A DNA stretch of 64,000 nt from Lysobacterales bacterium (GTDB lineage Bacteria > Pseudomonadota > Gammaproteobacteria > Xanthomonadales > Xanthomonadaceae), in NCBI GenBank assembly GCA_014946745.1, contig JADCRD010000001.1, positions 248,001 to 312,000 of the forward strand, written 5' to 3'. Positions 9,110 through 17,918 of this stretch are shown here, piece by piece; position 1 is the stretch's first letter, and each line of letters starts with the position of its first letter. The notes under the pieces were generated by a model. It was not told where the DNA came from. It made no database searches and was given only the letters and a program-made list of their open reading frames with translations. Position numbers and translations under genes: made by a program.

Positions 9110-11458
9110 TCAATCTCTGTGCTCCTCCGGGACCTCGACAGCGTCGGCGGGCTTGATCTCGGCGGGCTGAGCGGCTTCCGGGCGGATTCTCGGCTTGACC
9201 AGCGGGCCCTCAGTGCGCGCGTCTTCGACAAACGCCTCGCGTCGCTCGAAGCGCGCGAGCTTGTCCTCGAAGTACGCGACGGCGTTGCGGTGGATGCCCT
9301 CTCTGCGAAGCGTTCCGACCATCGTCCGCAGCCGTTCGGAGGCGCCCTCGAAGTCTCCCGCGGCGGCCTCGCAGCTGGCCACCGTGTCCTGGGCGAAGTA
9401 GTCGTCGTCCTGAATGCGCTTGAGCAGCTCCTTTGCTTCGGTCAGGCCGGCCTCGACGTCGCGGTACTGATCGTCAGCGGCAGTGCACAGGCTCCAGGCC
9501 AGATTGTTCAGCGCGACCAGGTCGCCCTGCTGCGCGGCTGCGCGCCAAAGCGACAGGGCGTCCTGGGCGCTGCCCTCGATCAGCCCGGCCGCCAGGTGCA
9601 GCGCCAAGCTGTCCATGGCCACGGTGCGGCCGGCCTCGGCCTGGGATCGCAGCAGGGTTTCGCCATCCTCGCCGGGCCGCGCAGCGATCAAGCCTTGCAG
9701 CAGGGCGCTGGCCAGCACCAGCTGTGCGTCGGGATCCGAGCTTGCCAGGCGCGAGCGCAGCAATCGCCCCGCCTTCTCCGAATCCGGTGGCCGGTCCGTG
9801 GCCTTCTGCAGCAACACCGTTGCAAGCAGACGGCGTGCGAGCGCGCTGTCTTCAAATTCGATGACGACATCGAGAATGCGCGCCCACGACTCTGGCGACC
9901 CCCCGTAGAGACCGCCGGCCTGCAATGCGAGATCAACCGCGCGCGCGCCAGAGGCGAGGTGCCCTTGGATGAACGCGGAATAGAACCAGGCCTGGGCAGT
10001 CCGGCGCTGCCCTCGATCCAGCATGTGGCGAGCCATGCGGGCGCTGGACGCCGCCCGGCCGTGCATGCCGGCAAGCCTGTGCAACTGCGCGCTCAGCTCG
10101 GGGTTCGCGGTGAGCATCGCTCTGCCCCGTCGCGAATCGAGAAAGGCCGCTGCTGCGCTCGGCTCACCCTGTCTCGCGAGCGTGAGAAGCGAATGCAGGC
10201 TCTCGTCTTGGCCGCCGCGCTGCAGAAGGGCGGCGTAGAGGGCGCGGATCCGCAGGTCATGCGCCTCGGCAGCGGCGGCGTAGCGTCGCAACTGAAGGGG
10301 CGAGACGCGCTTGTGCACCAGTCCGTTGAGTTCGTTCGCAAGCAGCAGTTCGGAAGCCTCGGTGAGCCCATCGTCGGCGAGGCGCTCGATGCGCTTTTCG
10401 AGGATCGGCGGCAAGGACGGCAGCCGATACAGCAGCAGCCACTCGCGTGCTGCCGCCAGCGTCGCTCTCGACTGTCCGAGGCGAGCGTCGGCGCGGTCGA
10501 GCAGGATGCCGGCGGCCTCGGAATCGCGCGGCACTCCGCGTCCTTCAGCATAGGCGGTGCCGACCAGCCACAGGGCTTCGGCCGAGCCCTCTTCGGCGAA
10601 GCGCAGCAGGCTGTCGATCGCGGCGTGCGAGCACACGCCCGGATTGCGCACCACGCACAGTTCGAAGAACGCGCGCGCTGCGCCGAAGTCGGTCTGCGCC
10701 ATGACCTGCAGCTGTCGCGGAACATCACTGGTGTCGCGCACCGCCAAGGCATCGACCACGCGCTGCAGCCGCAGACCTGCGCTGCTTTCCGCTTCGCCCT
10801 CCGACGGTGTCATGTAGGCGTTGCGGAAGCGCCAGGCGAAGGCAGGACTCAGAGCATCGGGATCGCGTACGAAAAGTGGACGCCAACTCTCGACGGCATC
10901 GAAGATCCAGATGCGCTGGGTCTGCTCGGCAGGATCCGCCACGGTCATCTGCAGACGCACGTGGGGGCCGCTCAGTGGCATCCGGTAATAGGCATGCACG
11001 ACCTCGAGCTCAAGTGCCTCGGCGAGCAACCAGGCGTCCGCCTCGCTGACGATGGGCATCGGTGGCTCCTCGCTGGCGATCAGCGGAGCACGGGCCAGTG
11101 CGTAGCGGGAAAGGCTGGCGAAGTGTGCCTCGGCGCGCGCGAGTCGCTGTCCGTCCTGCAGAGCTTCCGCGCAGTCCATCTCCGCCTTCCAGAGCGCAAG
11201 GCTTACTGGGACCCGCTGAAGGGCATCGACAAGCCTGCTCTCTTGCTCGGAACAGGCGCTTTCTTCGATGCCGCCTCCGTAGTCGAACAGATCGTCAAGG
11301 ACTGACATGGAATCCGCAGCGCCGACCGGATCCGTGACGGCGTGGAACCTTGACCACAGGGCCTCTGCCGACGGCAAGTCGGCCGTGGCGGGGTCGAGGG
11401 CGTTGGCGGGCAGCGCAAGCGCAAGCCCCATCAAGCCCGAGGCAAGCAGGGATTTCAT
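9110..11458 (-). CDS. Exported Sel1/TPR-like repeat protein, longer paralog
   Basis: 782 residues with signal peptide MKSLLASGLMGLALALPANA; the start at 11458 is chosen to begin it. The shared N-terminal region (PVSLALWKAEMDCAEAL; LELEVVHAYYRMPLSGPHV; RIWIFDAVESWRPLFVRDP) matches the neighbour at 7255-9015. Helical repeats follow, including SAEALWLVGTAYAEGRGVPR and, nearer the end, QGDLVALNNLAWSLCTA, which resembles a TPR/Sel1 unit. The C-terminal ~60 residues are charged and Pro/Glu rich, probably disordered. Probably periplasmic. It lies 94 bp after the transglutaminase-like gene and 94 bp before its paralog, same strand. No function can be assigned from sequence. Confidence 0.8.
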   Translation of the reverse strand: MKSLLASGLMGLALALPANALDPATADLPSAEALWSRFHAVTDPVGAADSMSVLDDLFDYGGGIEESACSEQESRLVDALQRVPVSLALWKAEMDCAEALQDGQRLARAEAHFASLSRYALARAPLIASEEPPMPIVSEADAWLLAEALELEVVHAYYRMPLSGPHVRLQMTVADPAEQTQRIWIFDAVESWRPLFVRDPDALSPAFAWRFRNAYMTPSEGEAESSAGLRLQRVVDALAVRDTSDVPRQLQVMAQTDFGAARAFFELCVVRNPGVCSHAAIDSLLRFAEEGSAEALWLVGTAYAEGRGVPRDSEAAGILLDRADARLGQSRATLAAAREWLLLYRLPSLPPILEKRIERLADDGLTEASELLLANELNGLVHKRVSPLQLRRYAAAAEAHDLRIRALYAALLQRGGQDESLHSLLTLARQGEPSAAAAFLDSRRGRAMLTANPELSAQLHRLAGMHGRAASSARMARHMLDRGQRRTAQAWFYSAFIQGHLASGARAVDLALQAGGLYGGSPESWARILDVVIEFEDSALARRLLATVLLQKATDRPPDSEKAGRLLRSRLASSDPDAQLVLASALLQGLIAARPGEDGETLLRSQAEAGRTVAMDSLALHLAAGLIEGSAQDALSLWRAAAQQGDLVALNNLAWSLCTAADDQYRDVEAGLTEAKELLKRIQDDDYFAQDTVASCEAAAGDFEGASERLRTMVGTLRREGIHRNAVAYFEDKLARFERREAFVEDARTEGPLVKPRIRPEAAQPAEIKPADAVEVPEEHRD

Positions 11459-11552
11459 GGAGTGCTCCGTACACACTTGAATCGATGTCGGACGGGATGA
11501 CTTGAACGTGGCTGCCGGACTCAGATTCCGGGAGACCGCAGTCGGGCCTCGC

Positions 11553-13595
11553 CTACTGGGTCGGCTGCTCGATCAGAGCGCGCAGGCGTCTACTGCGCTC
11601 GCGCGCGCTTGATTCCCGCGGAGGGTTGAGATTCATGCGAACACTCAGCGCGTCGACAGCGGTGCGGCGCTGGTCGAAGTGCTTCGCCTGTGCCTCGACC
11701 GGAACGTGGTCGCCCTCCGATCGATAGGTCTGGACGATCCTCAGCCCGCCGTCGATGCGGGAGATCTCGCGACGGTACGCGAAGGCATGATCCGAGATCT
11801 CCACGTCACCCGGAGCTTCGCCGCTGCTCCAGTCTTTGGGCAGCACCAGTTCGACCGTCTGCTCCAGTGTGAGCGGATGCGGGCGCCACAGCGGATGCGC
11901 GCGCTCGAGGGCCCCCTCCAGCCGAAGCAGGGGAGCGATCATGTCCGCGTAGAAGTCGATGGTCCGGTGGGATGGCGACTCGTGGTTCCAAGGCTTCTGA
12001 AGCGTGTAGGTTTCGTGCATGCGCAGCACTCCCGCCGCTTCATCGTCTTCAATGCGCAGCGGCTCGGCGACCTGGAGTTCACCGTGCAGGCGACGGTAGT
12101 AGTCAGCGAAGTCACGCGAAAGGCGGTCCGCTGAACTGGCGGCGATCTCGCGTCGGCGCTGGTTTGCGGCACCGCCGCGCAACTCGGTGGTGATTTCGAA
12201 GCGCACGCTGCGGCCGTCTTCCTGAACCACGTATCGCTCATGCACGCTGCGCTCCGAGCGGAGCTCGCGCAGCTCGCTCATGTCCCGAAGTGCGGCAGTG
12301 GACGCGGAAATCGGCAGGGCGAGGCCGAAGTCGCTGGCCTGTCGCATGGCCAGAGGGCCGCGCTGGTGGGTGAGCGTGGGGTCTAGCCAATAGCGTCGCC
12401 CATTGACCTCGGCCTCGACGATGACGTGATCGAACTGGGAGGCTGCGGGCAGACCCTCTCCGATTGCCCGTTCCCGTTGCGACGATACCAGTGCCGGATT
12501 CGCCTGCACGCCCATGCGCTCCAGCAGGTGCACCAGCAGCAGGGCCTTGTCCTTGCAGTCACCGAAGCGTCGATCCCAGCTGGTCATCGGTTCCGCCGGC
12601 CGATGCGTGCTGTCGCCGAGCAGCACGCTGAAGTAGCGGACCTCGTCCTGCACCGCTTGCAGTGCCGCGGCGACGCGCTCTTCGGGCGAGGACAGTGTCT
12701 GCCACTGCGCCAACCGCGCCTCCAGTTCGGCAGGCAGGGGCTGCTGACGCGGGTACAGGTCGGTGGCCCAGGCAACCACGTCCCTCCAGGCCTTCCGCGG
12801 CGCCACCTCGATCATCGGTACCGTCGAGTACCACGGCGGCGTGTTGTCCTCTTGCGCCACGGCCGCAAGATTCTCGCCAACCCATTGCAGACGCTGACCG
12901 TCCTCCAGTTCGAGCAGCGCAGGCGCCTGGTCGCTGTTGATCAATCGGTAGCTGGGCTCGATGCCAGGGGCGAAATCAACGCGAACCCGACGCAGCAGGA
13001 TGGGGTCGGTCCAAGCCAGACTGAAGGCGTCATGGGTGTGACCGCCCATGACTGGATTCTCGCCCTCCACGCTGTAGGCATAGCGCACCACGTCGCCGGG
13101 GCGCACATCGGCGATCACCATCAGGGCGCTGACCGTACCGGTCGACATGTCGGATTCGAAGTCCCCCTCGCGCTGGGCGAGGGTGATCCGCGCGTCCGCC
13201 ATGCGATCCTGCCATTGGCCGTCGCGGCGCAGCTCGATTCGGTGCAGATGCAGTGTCTGATAGTCGGGGCTGAAGTCGATGGTGAAGCGTCCCGCATACG
13301 CCAACATCGCCTCGGTGGTGGCTTCGAAGGCAGTATCGAAGTAGCGTCGGCGTCGCTCGGTTCTCCGATCGACCTGTGCGTCGATCAGCCAGTTTCGCCA
13401 GCTGGTGTCGCTGGCGCCGGGAGCGTCTGCAGGCCAGCTGGAGGCAACGGTGGCCACTTCGACCCAGTCAGGCACGGGGCTTCGGTAGTAGTAAAATCCA
13501 CCGCTTTCGTGGCGCGTATCGGCGGCACCTGCCAGCCCTGCGAGAGCGCTCAGCGAAAGTGCCAGGCAAACGCCGGCAAGGGCACGTAACGACAT
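11553..13595 (-). CDS. Exported DUF3857 / transglutaminase-like protein
   Basis: 680 residues, signal peptide MSLRALAGVCLALSLSALAG. A DUF3857-type N-terminal beta domain (about residues 85-245) is followed by a transglutaminase-like cysteine-protease fold (about 290-415) with a plausible triad: Cys 347 in RRFGDCKDKA, His 390 in QFDHVIVE and Asp 405 in YWLDPT. A beta-rich C-terminal part follows. Members of this family are periplasmic or surface proteins of mostly unknown substrate. First gene of a probable operon with two Sel1 proteins, to which it may be functionally linked. Confidence 0.85.
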   Translation of the reverse strand: MSLRALAGVCLALSLSALAGLAGAADTRHESGGFYYYRSPVPDWVEVATVASSWPADAPGASDTSWRNWLIDAQVDRRTERRRRYFDTAFEATTEAMLAYAGRFTIDFSPDYQTLHLHRIELRRDGQWQDRMADARITLAQREGDFESDMSTGTVSALMVIADVRPGDVVRYAYSVEGENPVMGGHTHDAFSLAWTDPILLRRVRVDFAPGIEPSYRLINSDQAPALLELEDGQRLQWVGENLAAVAQEDNTPPWYSTVPMIEVAPRKAWRDVVAWATDLYPRQQPLPAELEARLAQWQTLSSPEERVAAALQAVQDEVRYFSVLLGDSTHRPAEPMTSWDRRFGDCKDKALLLVHLLERMGVQANPALVSSQRERAIGEGLPAASQFDHVIVEAEVNGRRYWLDPTLTHQRGPLAMRQASDFGLALPISASTAALRDMSELRELRSERSVHERYVVQEDGRSVRFEITTELRGGAANQRRREIAASSADRLSRDFADYYRRLHGELQVAEPLRIEDDEAAGVLRMHETYTLQKPWNHESPSHRTIDFYADMIAPLLRLEGALERAHPLWRPHPLTLEQTVELVLPKDWSSGEAPGDVEISDHAFAYRREISRIDGGLRIVQTYRSEGDHVPVEAQAKHFDQRRTAVDALSVRMNLNPPRESSARERSRRLRALIEQPTQ

Positions 13596-13975
13596 CGATC
13601 AACCTCATCAAATTGCGCGAACGGCGCTCGGGCGAGTCTAGCAGCGGCCATGCCGTGCGGCACGGCTCGTGGCGCGGGGGGGCGTGATCTGGCAACCGAG
13701 CGATAGCGGAGCCGGATGAGCCGCTCGCCTTGTGCTTGATGCGCCTGCGCGAGCTCGTCGCTCCCGGGGATCGCTACTCCTCCAGGACAGCTCGGCACTA
13801 CGCCCCGCACCGGGGCTATGGGAGTCGATGAGCTTTGCGCTCAGACAGCATCAACAGCATCGGCAGCTCCGAATCCCACTCGATATTCCGTCGCTCCGGT
13901 CCCTGCTCCTTCAGCTCGATCGCTTCGGACCGGGTCCACCAGCGCCAGATCCCCAGATGGTGCAACCGAGTTTTC
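13596..13975. other. Intergenic region with a possible sigma-factor 3'-end remnant
   Basis: Upstream region of the minus-strand transglutaminase-like operon. Read on the minus strand, about 13850-13945 encodes IELKEQGPERR followed by NIEWDSELPML, which resembles the C-terminus of the sigma factor encoded at 15034-16311 (FELSKQGPERRHFERQLELL). This suggests a decayed second copy of that gene's 3' end, next to the IS remnant. No intact gene is seen. A short GC palindrome (GCCGTGCGGCACGGC) lies near 13653. Confidence 0.4.
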
Positions 13976-14361
13976 CGACCTGCCCCCACCCAGCCGTACC
14001 CACCGACGCTAGCAATAGTCGGTCATCCTGAGAGGACGGACCTGCGCAAAAGTCGATTCACCCCCGAGTAGATCATCGGATTCATCAAGCAGGCGGAGGC
14101 GGGGTTGGCCGTAGCTGAGTTGGGTCGCCAGCATGGCTTCGGTCCTGCCAGCTTTTATGCTTGGCGGACGAAGTGCGGCGGGTTCGAAGCGAGGGACGCC
14201 AAGCGGCGCAATGAGCTTGAGTCGGAGAACAGCCGACTGGAGTGCTTGCTCGCCGAAGCTCATCCGGACATCGCGGCACTAACGATCTGCTTCGGTGTGT
14301 GGCGCTAGCCCCACTGGGCAAGCGCGAGGCGGTCCGTCGCATGCTGCTGCCGGTTTGGTGA
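13976..14361 (+). mobile_element. Decayed IS3-family insertion sequence remnant
   Basis: The left end resembles an IS3-group terminal repeat (CGACCTGCCCCCACC, about 13976-13990). It is followed by a broken orfA and the first ~18 codons of an orfB-like frame (LAPLGKREAVRRM, then a stop at about 14361). The catalytic orfB and the right end are absent, so the element is dead. Classification rests on orfA similarity recalled from the family, not on a search. Confidence 0.7.
14042..14308 (+). pseudogene. IS3-family transposase OrfA, disrupted
   Basis: The frame reads RKSRFTPE-stop-IIGFIKQAEAGLAVAELGRQ and continues through FGPASFYAWRTKCGG to LLAEAHPDIAALTICFGVWR. This is the standard OrfA helix-turn-helix plus leucine-zipper protein of IS3 elements. 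Two inactivating changes are visible: the usual ATG is CTG (14042), and codon 10 is TAG (14069-14071) in place of the Glu/Gln expected there. The usual overlap with orfB is still recognisable at the end. Confidence 0.75.
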
Positions 14362-14417
14362 GCGAGCGATGACCCGCCGGGAATTGCTCGGACGCGTCCA
14401 CAGGAAACCCTCGACTC

Positions 14418-14870
14418 ATGAACACGCAGGCCTGCCGTTTGCTACTCGTGTTGGTCGCCTCGGCTACGGCGTCGCCCTGCCACGCCGAGGGCAGCGCATT
14501 GCTGACGGAGCGCAGCACTTGGGGCGAGCTCGCGCGGCTTTCGGAGCCCACGAAGGACTGCCCGGGAGGACGCTTGGAACAACTTCGCCAGCGTGTCGGT
14601 GTGGCAGGCCCTTCCTCGATCGAGGAGCTCGATCGGCAACAGTCGGAGGCTGAGGTGGCAGACCGGAAGGCCGATGCAGCGACCTCGATCGTCTGGCTCT
14701 ACCCGGTGTCGGACTTCATCCGGCAGAACCTGCGGGCACCCTCCGAGCTGTATACCTTCGAGTACTCCACCGATCCCGACCGATCTCCCTGGTGGGGCTT
14801 TCGGGGCCTGCTGGTAGCGCGAGAGGGGTGCGTGATCCACGCCGAGATCACCGGATTCGATCACGGTTGA
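14418..14870 (+). CDS. Hypothetical exported protein
   Basis: 150 residues with an N-terminal signal peptide (MNTQACRLLLVLVASATASP, cleavage probably after CHA). The mature part begins with a helical, Glu/Arg-rich half and ends in a short beta-rich half with aromatic residues (SDPDRSPWWGFRGLL is similar to the sequence seen) and two cysteines. No family is recognised. It starts 57 bp after the IS remnant and could have arrived with it, or be a resident gene next to the insertion site; codon use is somewhat less GC-biased than that of the neighbours. Confidence 0.5.
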   Translation: MNTQACRLLLVLVASATASPCHAEGSALLTERSTWGELARLSEPTKDCPGGRLEQLRQRVGVAGPSSIEELDRQQSEAEVADRKADAATSIVWLYPVSDFIRQNLRAPSELYTFEYSTDPDRSPWWGFRGLLVAREGCVIHAEITGFDHG

Positions 14871-15033
14871 TCTGACAGATCGGGCGCAGTGCGTCGGCTC
14901 GCGCGATACCGGATCAGGGCGAGGTCGAGCTTGCTGCAACCGACGATGGCGAGCATCGCGATCCTGCGAGAGCGTTCGCGCACCACGCGGGGCCTACGGT
15001 TGGCAGAAGCATTCCGCTGCTACCGAGCCTGGT

Positions 15034-16311
15034 CTATTGGTGCTCGCGGCTGCTGTGCTCGCGCGTCTGCAGCAGCTCCAACTGCCGCTCGAAGTGCCGC
15101 CGCTCCGGCCCCTGCTTCGACAGCTCGAAAGCCCGACGGAAATGCGCTGCAGCATCCTCGCTGCGACCCAGCCTCCGCAGCAGTTCCGCCCGCGCCGCAT
15201 GCGCCGGGCAGTAGTCCTTCAGTGCGCCGGAGTCGATCAGCTGTTCGATGAGCGGCAGGCCGTGTTCCGGGCCGGCCGCCATGGCGATGGCGACGGCGCG
15301 GTTCAGTGCCACGACCGGCGTGTGTTCGATGCGCAGCAGGACTTCGTAGAGGCCGACGATCTGGCGCCAATCGGTATCGGCGGCGGATGGCGCTTCGGCG
15401 TGGACGGCGGCGATCGCGGCCTGCAGCTGGTAGGGGCCGATGCGGCGGGCACGCAGCGCCTGCTGCACGCGGGCGCAGCCCTCTTCGATGAATGTGCGGT
15501 TCCAACGCGTGCGGTCCTGGTGCTCCAGCAGCACCAGCTCGCCGGCCTCGTCGCTGCGTGCGGGGCGGCGCGCTTCGGTCAGCAGCATCAGCGCCAGCAG
15601 GCCCTGCACCTCGGCTTCGGGCAGCAGCTCGACCAGAAGGCGGCCCAGGCGAATGGCCTCGCCGGAGAGATCGCCGCGGGTGAGCTGTTCGCCGAGCGTG
15701 GGCGCATAGCCCTCGGTGAAGACCAGATAGACCACCTTGAGCACGGCGTCCAGGCGCTGCGCCAGTTCGTTCGGCGCCGGCACGATGTAGGGGATCTTGG
15801 CGTCGCGGATCTTGGCCTTGGCGCGGACGATGCGCTGGGCCAGCGTGGCCGGCGAGGTCAGAAAGCTGCGCGCGATTTCTTCGGTTGTGAGCCCGCAGAC
15901 TTCGCGCAGGGTCAGCGCGACCTGCGCCTCGAAGGCGAGTGCGGGGTGGCAGCAGGTAAAGACCAGGCGCAGGCGGTCGTCTTCGACCGGTTCGAACTCA
16001 TCGAGCTGGGCTTCGTCGCGCAGCAGCTCATCCTCGATGGCGATGCCGCGCGCGATCTCGTCGAAGCGCGCGCGCCGGCGTACGCGGTCGATGGCCTTGA
16101 AGCGGCCGGCCGAGACCAGCCAGGCGAGCGGATTGGCCGGCACGCCCTCTTTTGGCCACTGCTCGACGGCGGCCGCGAAGGCGTCGGAGACCGCATCCTC
16201 GGCGAGCTCGAAGTCGCCGAGCAGGCGGATCAGGGTGGCGAGCACGCGCCGCGAGTCGCTGCGGTACAGCGCATCGATCTGCGCGGCGAGTGTGGGCGCA
16301 GCCTCAGCCAT
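15034..16311 (-). CDS. ECF sigma factor with C-terminal extension (ECF42-like)
   Basis: 425 residues, more than twice a minimal ECF sigma factor. Region 2 is at the N-terminus (LIRLLGDFELAEDAVSDAFA), region 4 follows (LREVCGLTTEEIARSFLTSP), and a long helical C-terminal extension resembling TPR helices ends in HAARAELLRRLGRSEDAAAH. ATG at 16311 is chosen because the upstream frame overlaps another gene and lacks homology. This architecture, with DGPF/YCII genes in the same operon and no anti-sigma factor, matches the ECF42 group. It is the last gene of the operon and overlaps the preceding DUF1428 gene by 8 bp. Confidence 0.9.
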   Translation of the reverse strand: MAEAAPTLAAQIDALYRSDSRRVLATLIRLLGDFELAEDAVSDAFAAAVEQWPKEGVPANPLAWLVSAGRFKAIDRVRRRARFDEIARGIAIEDELLRDEAQLDEFEPVEDDRLRLVFTCCHPALAFEAQVALTLREVCGLTTEEIARSFLTSPATLAQRIVRAKAKIRDAKIPYIVPAPNELAQRLDAVLKVVYLVFTEGYAPTLGEQLTRGDLSGEAIRLGRLLVELLPEAEVQGLLALMLLTEARRPARSDEAGELVLLEHQDRTRWNRTFIEEGCARVQQALRARRIGPYQLQAAIAAVHAEAPSAADTDWRQIVGLYEVLLRIEHTPVVALNRAVAIAMAAGPEHGLPLIEQLIDSGALKDYCPAHAARAELLRRLGRSEDAAAHFRRAFELSKQGPERRHFERQLELLQTREHSSREHQ

Positions 16312-16672
16312 CGGCGCGTGCGCCGACCAGTACCTCGAAGCCGCCATAGCCCATGCGCTTGCAGTCGAAAGGCATGGACTCGGGCGAAATGCCGGCGATG
16401 CGCGGGTCTGCCATGACCTTGGCGCCGACCTCGTCGCGGTGCGCACGCGAGCGGTAGCGGATCCAGGCGAAGACCACGGTCTCGCCTTCGCCCGCACCGA
16501 TCACCTCGGGGAAAGGGCGCGAGAAGTCGTTGTTCATGTCTTCGGCCACGCACTCCCAGTATTCGAGCGCGCCGTGCTCCAGCCAGACCTCGCAGGCGGT
16601 CGCGGCGATCTTGCGGTACTCCTCGATGCGGTCGGCGGGGCAGGGCAGCAGGAAGCCGTCGATGTAGGACAT
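16304..16672 (-). CDS. DUF1428 family protein
   Basis: 122-residue cytoplasmic protein of the ferredoxin-like (dimeric alpha/beta barrel) type: MSYIDGFLLPCPADRIEEYR at the N-terminus, ETVVFAWIRYRSRAHRD in the middle and MPFDCKRMGYGGFEVLV at the end are the family hallmarks. Biochemical role unknown. It overlaps the sigma gene start by 8 bp. A paralog lies at 18814-19182, in the second operon carrying the same promoter element, so DUF1428 proteins appear to be a repeated output of this sigma factor. Confidence 0.85.
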   Translation of the reverse strand: MSYIDGFLLPCPADRIEEYRKIAATACEVWLEHGALEYWECVAEDMNNDFSRPFPEVIGAGEGETVVFAWIRYRSRAHRDEVGAKVMADPRIAGISPESMPFDCKRMGYGGFEVLVGARADG

Positions 16673-16694
16673 GGGTGTCTCCTTGCGTGGGCGT

Positions 16695-17147
16695 TCAGGG
16701 GCCGTGATCGGGAAGGGTGGGCTCGACCAGCTGGGCCAGCAGCTGCATCGACTCCTGCCAGCCGAGGTAGCAGGCCTCGACGGGTATCGCATCGGGAATG
16801 CCGCTCTGCTCGATGCGCAGCTCGGTGCCCATCGGCAGCTCGCGAAGTTCGACCGTGGTGAGCATCGTGCCGGGCAGCGCCTCCGAGTCGAAGCGGTCGC
16901 TGTAGCGCAGGCGCTGGTTCGGCACCAGCTCCAGGTACTCGCCGCCGAAGCTGTGGGTGGTGCCGGTGGTGAAGTTGGTGAACGACATCCTGTAGAAGCC
17001 GCCGACGCGCGGGTCGGAGTGGGTGACCTTACCAGTGAAGCCGTGCGGTGGGCTCCACTTGCACATGGCGTCGGGGTCGAGAAAGGCGCGATAGATGCGC
17101 TCGGCGGGTGCGCGGATCACGCGGTGCAGGGTGACGGTGCCGGGCAT
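16695..17147 (-). CDS. SRPBCC (AHSA1-like) family protein
   Basis: 150 residues with a START/Bet v1-like ligand-binding fold: MPGTVTLHRVIRAPAERIYR begins the first strand and helix, DPDAMCKWSPPHGF and GGEYLELVPNQRLRYSD follow, and LGWQESMQLLAQLVEP forms the closing helix. ATG at 17147 is preferred over a long Arg/Ser-rich upstream extension. Such proteins often accompany ECF sigma/YCII operons. The ligand is unknown. It lies 22 bp both after the YCII gene and before the DUF1428 gene. Confidence 0.85.
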   Translation of the reverse strand: MPGTVTLHRVIRAPAERIYRAFLDPDAMCKWSPPHGFTGKVTHSDPRVGGFYRMSFTNFTTGTTHSFGGEYLELVPNQRLRYSDRFDSEALPGTMLTTVELRELPMGTELRIEQSGIPDAIPVEACYLGWQESMQLLAQLVEPTLPDHGP

Positions 17148-17169
17148 GTCGGGTCTCCTTGGCAGTGGC

Positions 17170-17502
17170 TCAGGGCTTGAGTTCGCGAATCGGACGGATC
17201 TCGATGCTGCCGACCCGCGCGGGCGGGATGCCGGCCGCGATGTCGATGGCCTCGTCCAGATCCTTTGCATCGATCAGGTAGAAGCCTGCGAGCTGCTCGC
17301 GGGTTTCGGCGAAAGGCCCATCGGTGACCTGCACCTGGCCGTCGCGCACGCGCACCGTGGTGGCGGTGGCAACGGGCTGCAGAGCGTTGCCCGCAAGCAT
17401 GACCCCGCGCTCGACCAGGCCGCTGGCGTAGTGCATGCAGTGGGCGTCCGGCAGCTCGGCCTGATGGGTTTCGTTGTAGTAGACGAGGCAGAGGTATTTC
17501 AT
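17170..17502 (-). CDS. YCII-related (DGPF) domain protein
   Basis: 110 residues, with the diagnostic TDGPFAETREQLAGFYLIDA segment at about residues 60-79; MKYLCLVYYNE at the N-terminus is typical. DGPF proteins are the conserved genetic partners of ECF42 sigma factors. A small-molecule or stress-signal role has been suggested for the family, but the reaction is not known. Second gene of the sigma operon. Confidence 0.9.
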   Translation of the reverse strand: MKYLCLVYYNETHQAELPDAHCMHYASGLVERGVMLAGNALQPVATATTVRVRDGQVQVTDGPFAETREQLAGFYLIDAKDLDEAIDIAAGIPPARVGSIEIRPIRELKP

Positions 17503-17600
17503 TTGAGGGCCGGGATTGGGGATTCGTTGGGCTGCTGTGGGGGTGGGCTTGACGGGGGCTTGATTGCCCCGGGTCGACCGTCAGTGCGCTTCCCAGTCTG

Positions 17601-17876
17601 CTACGGGGCCGAGCGTTCGAGCGAGTGCAGTTCGAGCAGGTAGCCGGGCGGCAGCGGTTCGCGGGTGGCCAGACGCAGGGCTTCGTTGAGATCGCGCGCC
17701 TCGATCCACTGCACGGCAGCCACAGCGGCGGCGCGACATTCGGCGAGCGCACAGGGGCGGGCCGGCGTCGGTCCGGGGCCCAGGCGCAGGGCCTCGCCGG
17801 CCAGTCGCCAGCGTACGCCGCGCGCTTCGAAAACAGGCGTGTCAGCGGGTTCGTAAAGCAGGGCGAGATAGGGCAT
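17601..17876 (-). CDS. Small YCII-like protein, divergent
   Basis: 91 residues from ATG 17876. MPYLALLYEPADTPVFEARG and a final WIEARDLNEALRLATREPLP follow the fold order of YCII proteins, but the DGPF motif is missing and the centre is shortened. It is the first gene behind the TGTCGA-N17-CGACC promoter (17919-17946) and about 100 bp ahead of the canonical YCII gene. It is probably a degenerated or specialised paralog. The longer upstream frame is not supported, because it would run through the promoter. Confidence 0.7.
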   Translation of the reverse strand: MPYLALLYEPADTPVFEARGVRWRLAGEALRLGPGPTPARPCALAECRAAAVAAVQWIEARDLNEALRLATREPLPPGYLLELHSLERSAP

Positions 17877-17918
17877 GACGCGGGTCTCCAGCCGGTTTCG
17901 TCGCGGAATTCGATAACT

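Noticed and set aside
9062-11305. Plus-strand open frame of 747 codons opposite the long Sel1 gene, with similar frames at 20695-22998 and 45489-47327
   Set aside because: Antisense shadows: high-GC codon bias opens the opposite frame. The minus-strand proteins have signal peptides and family motifs; these frames are Arg/Gly/Val-rich without motifs.
12426-13589. Plus-strand 387-codon frame opposite the transglutaminase-like gene
   Set aside because: His/Arg/Gly-rich shadow; the minus-strand protein has a full Cys-His-Asp triad and signal peptide.
14105-14308. Intact small gene of 67 codons
   Set aside because: It starts at a TTG in the middle of an IS3 orfA; similarity extends upstream through an in-frame TAG, so it is a pseudogene.
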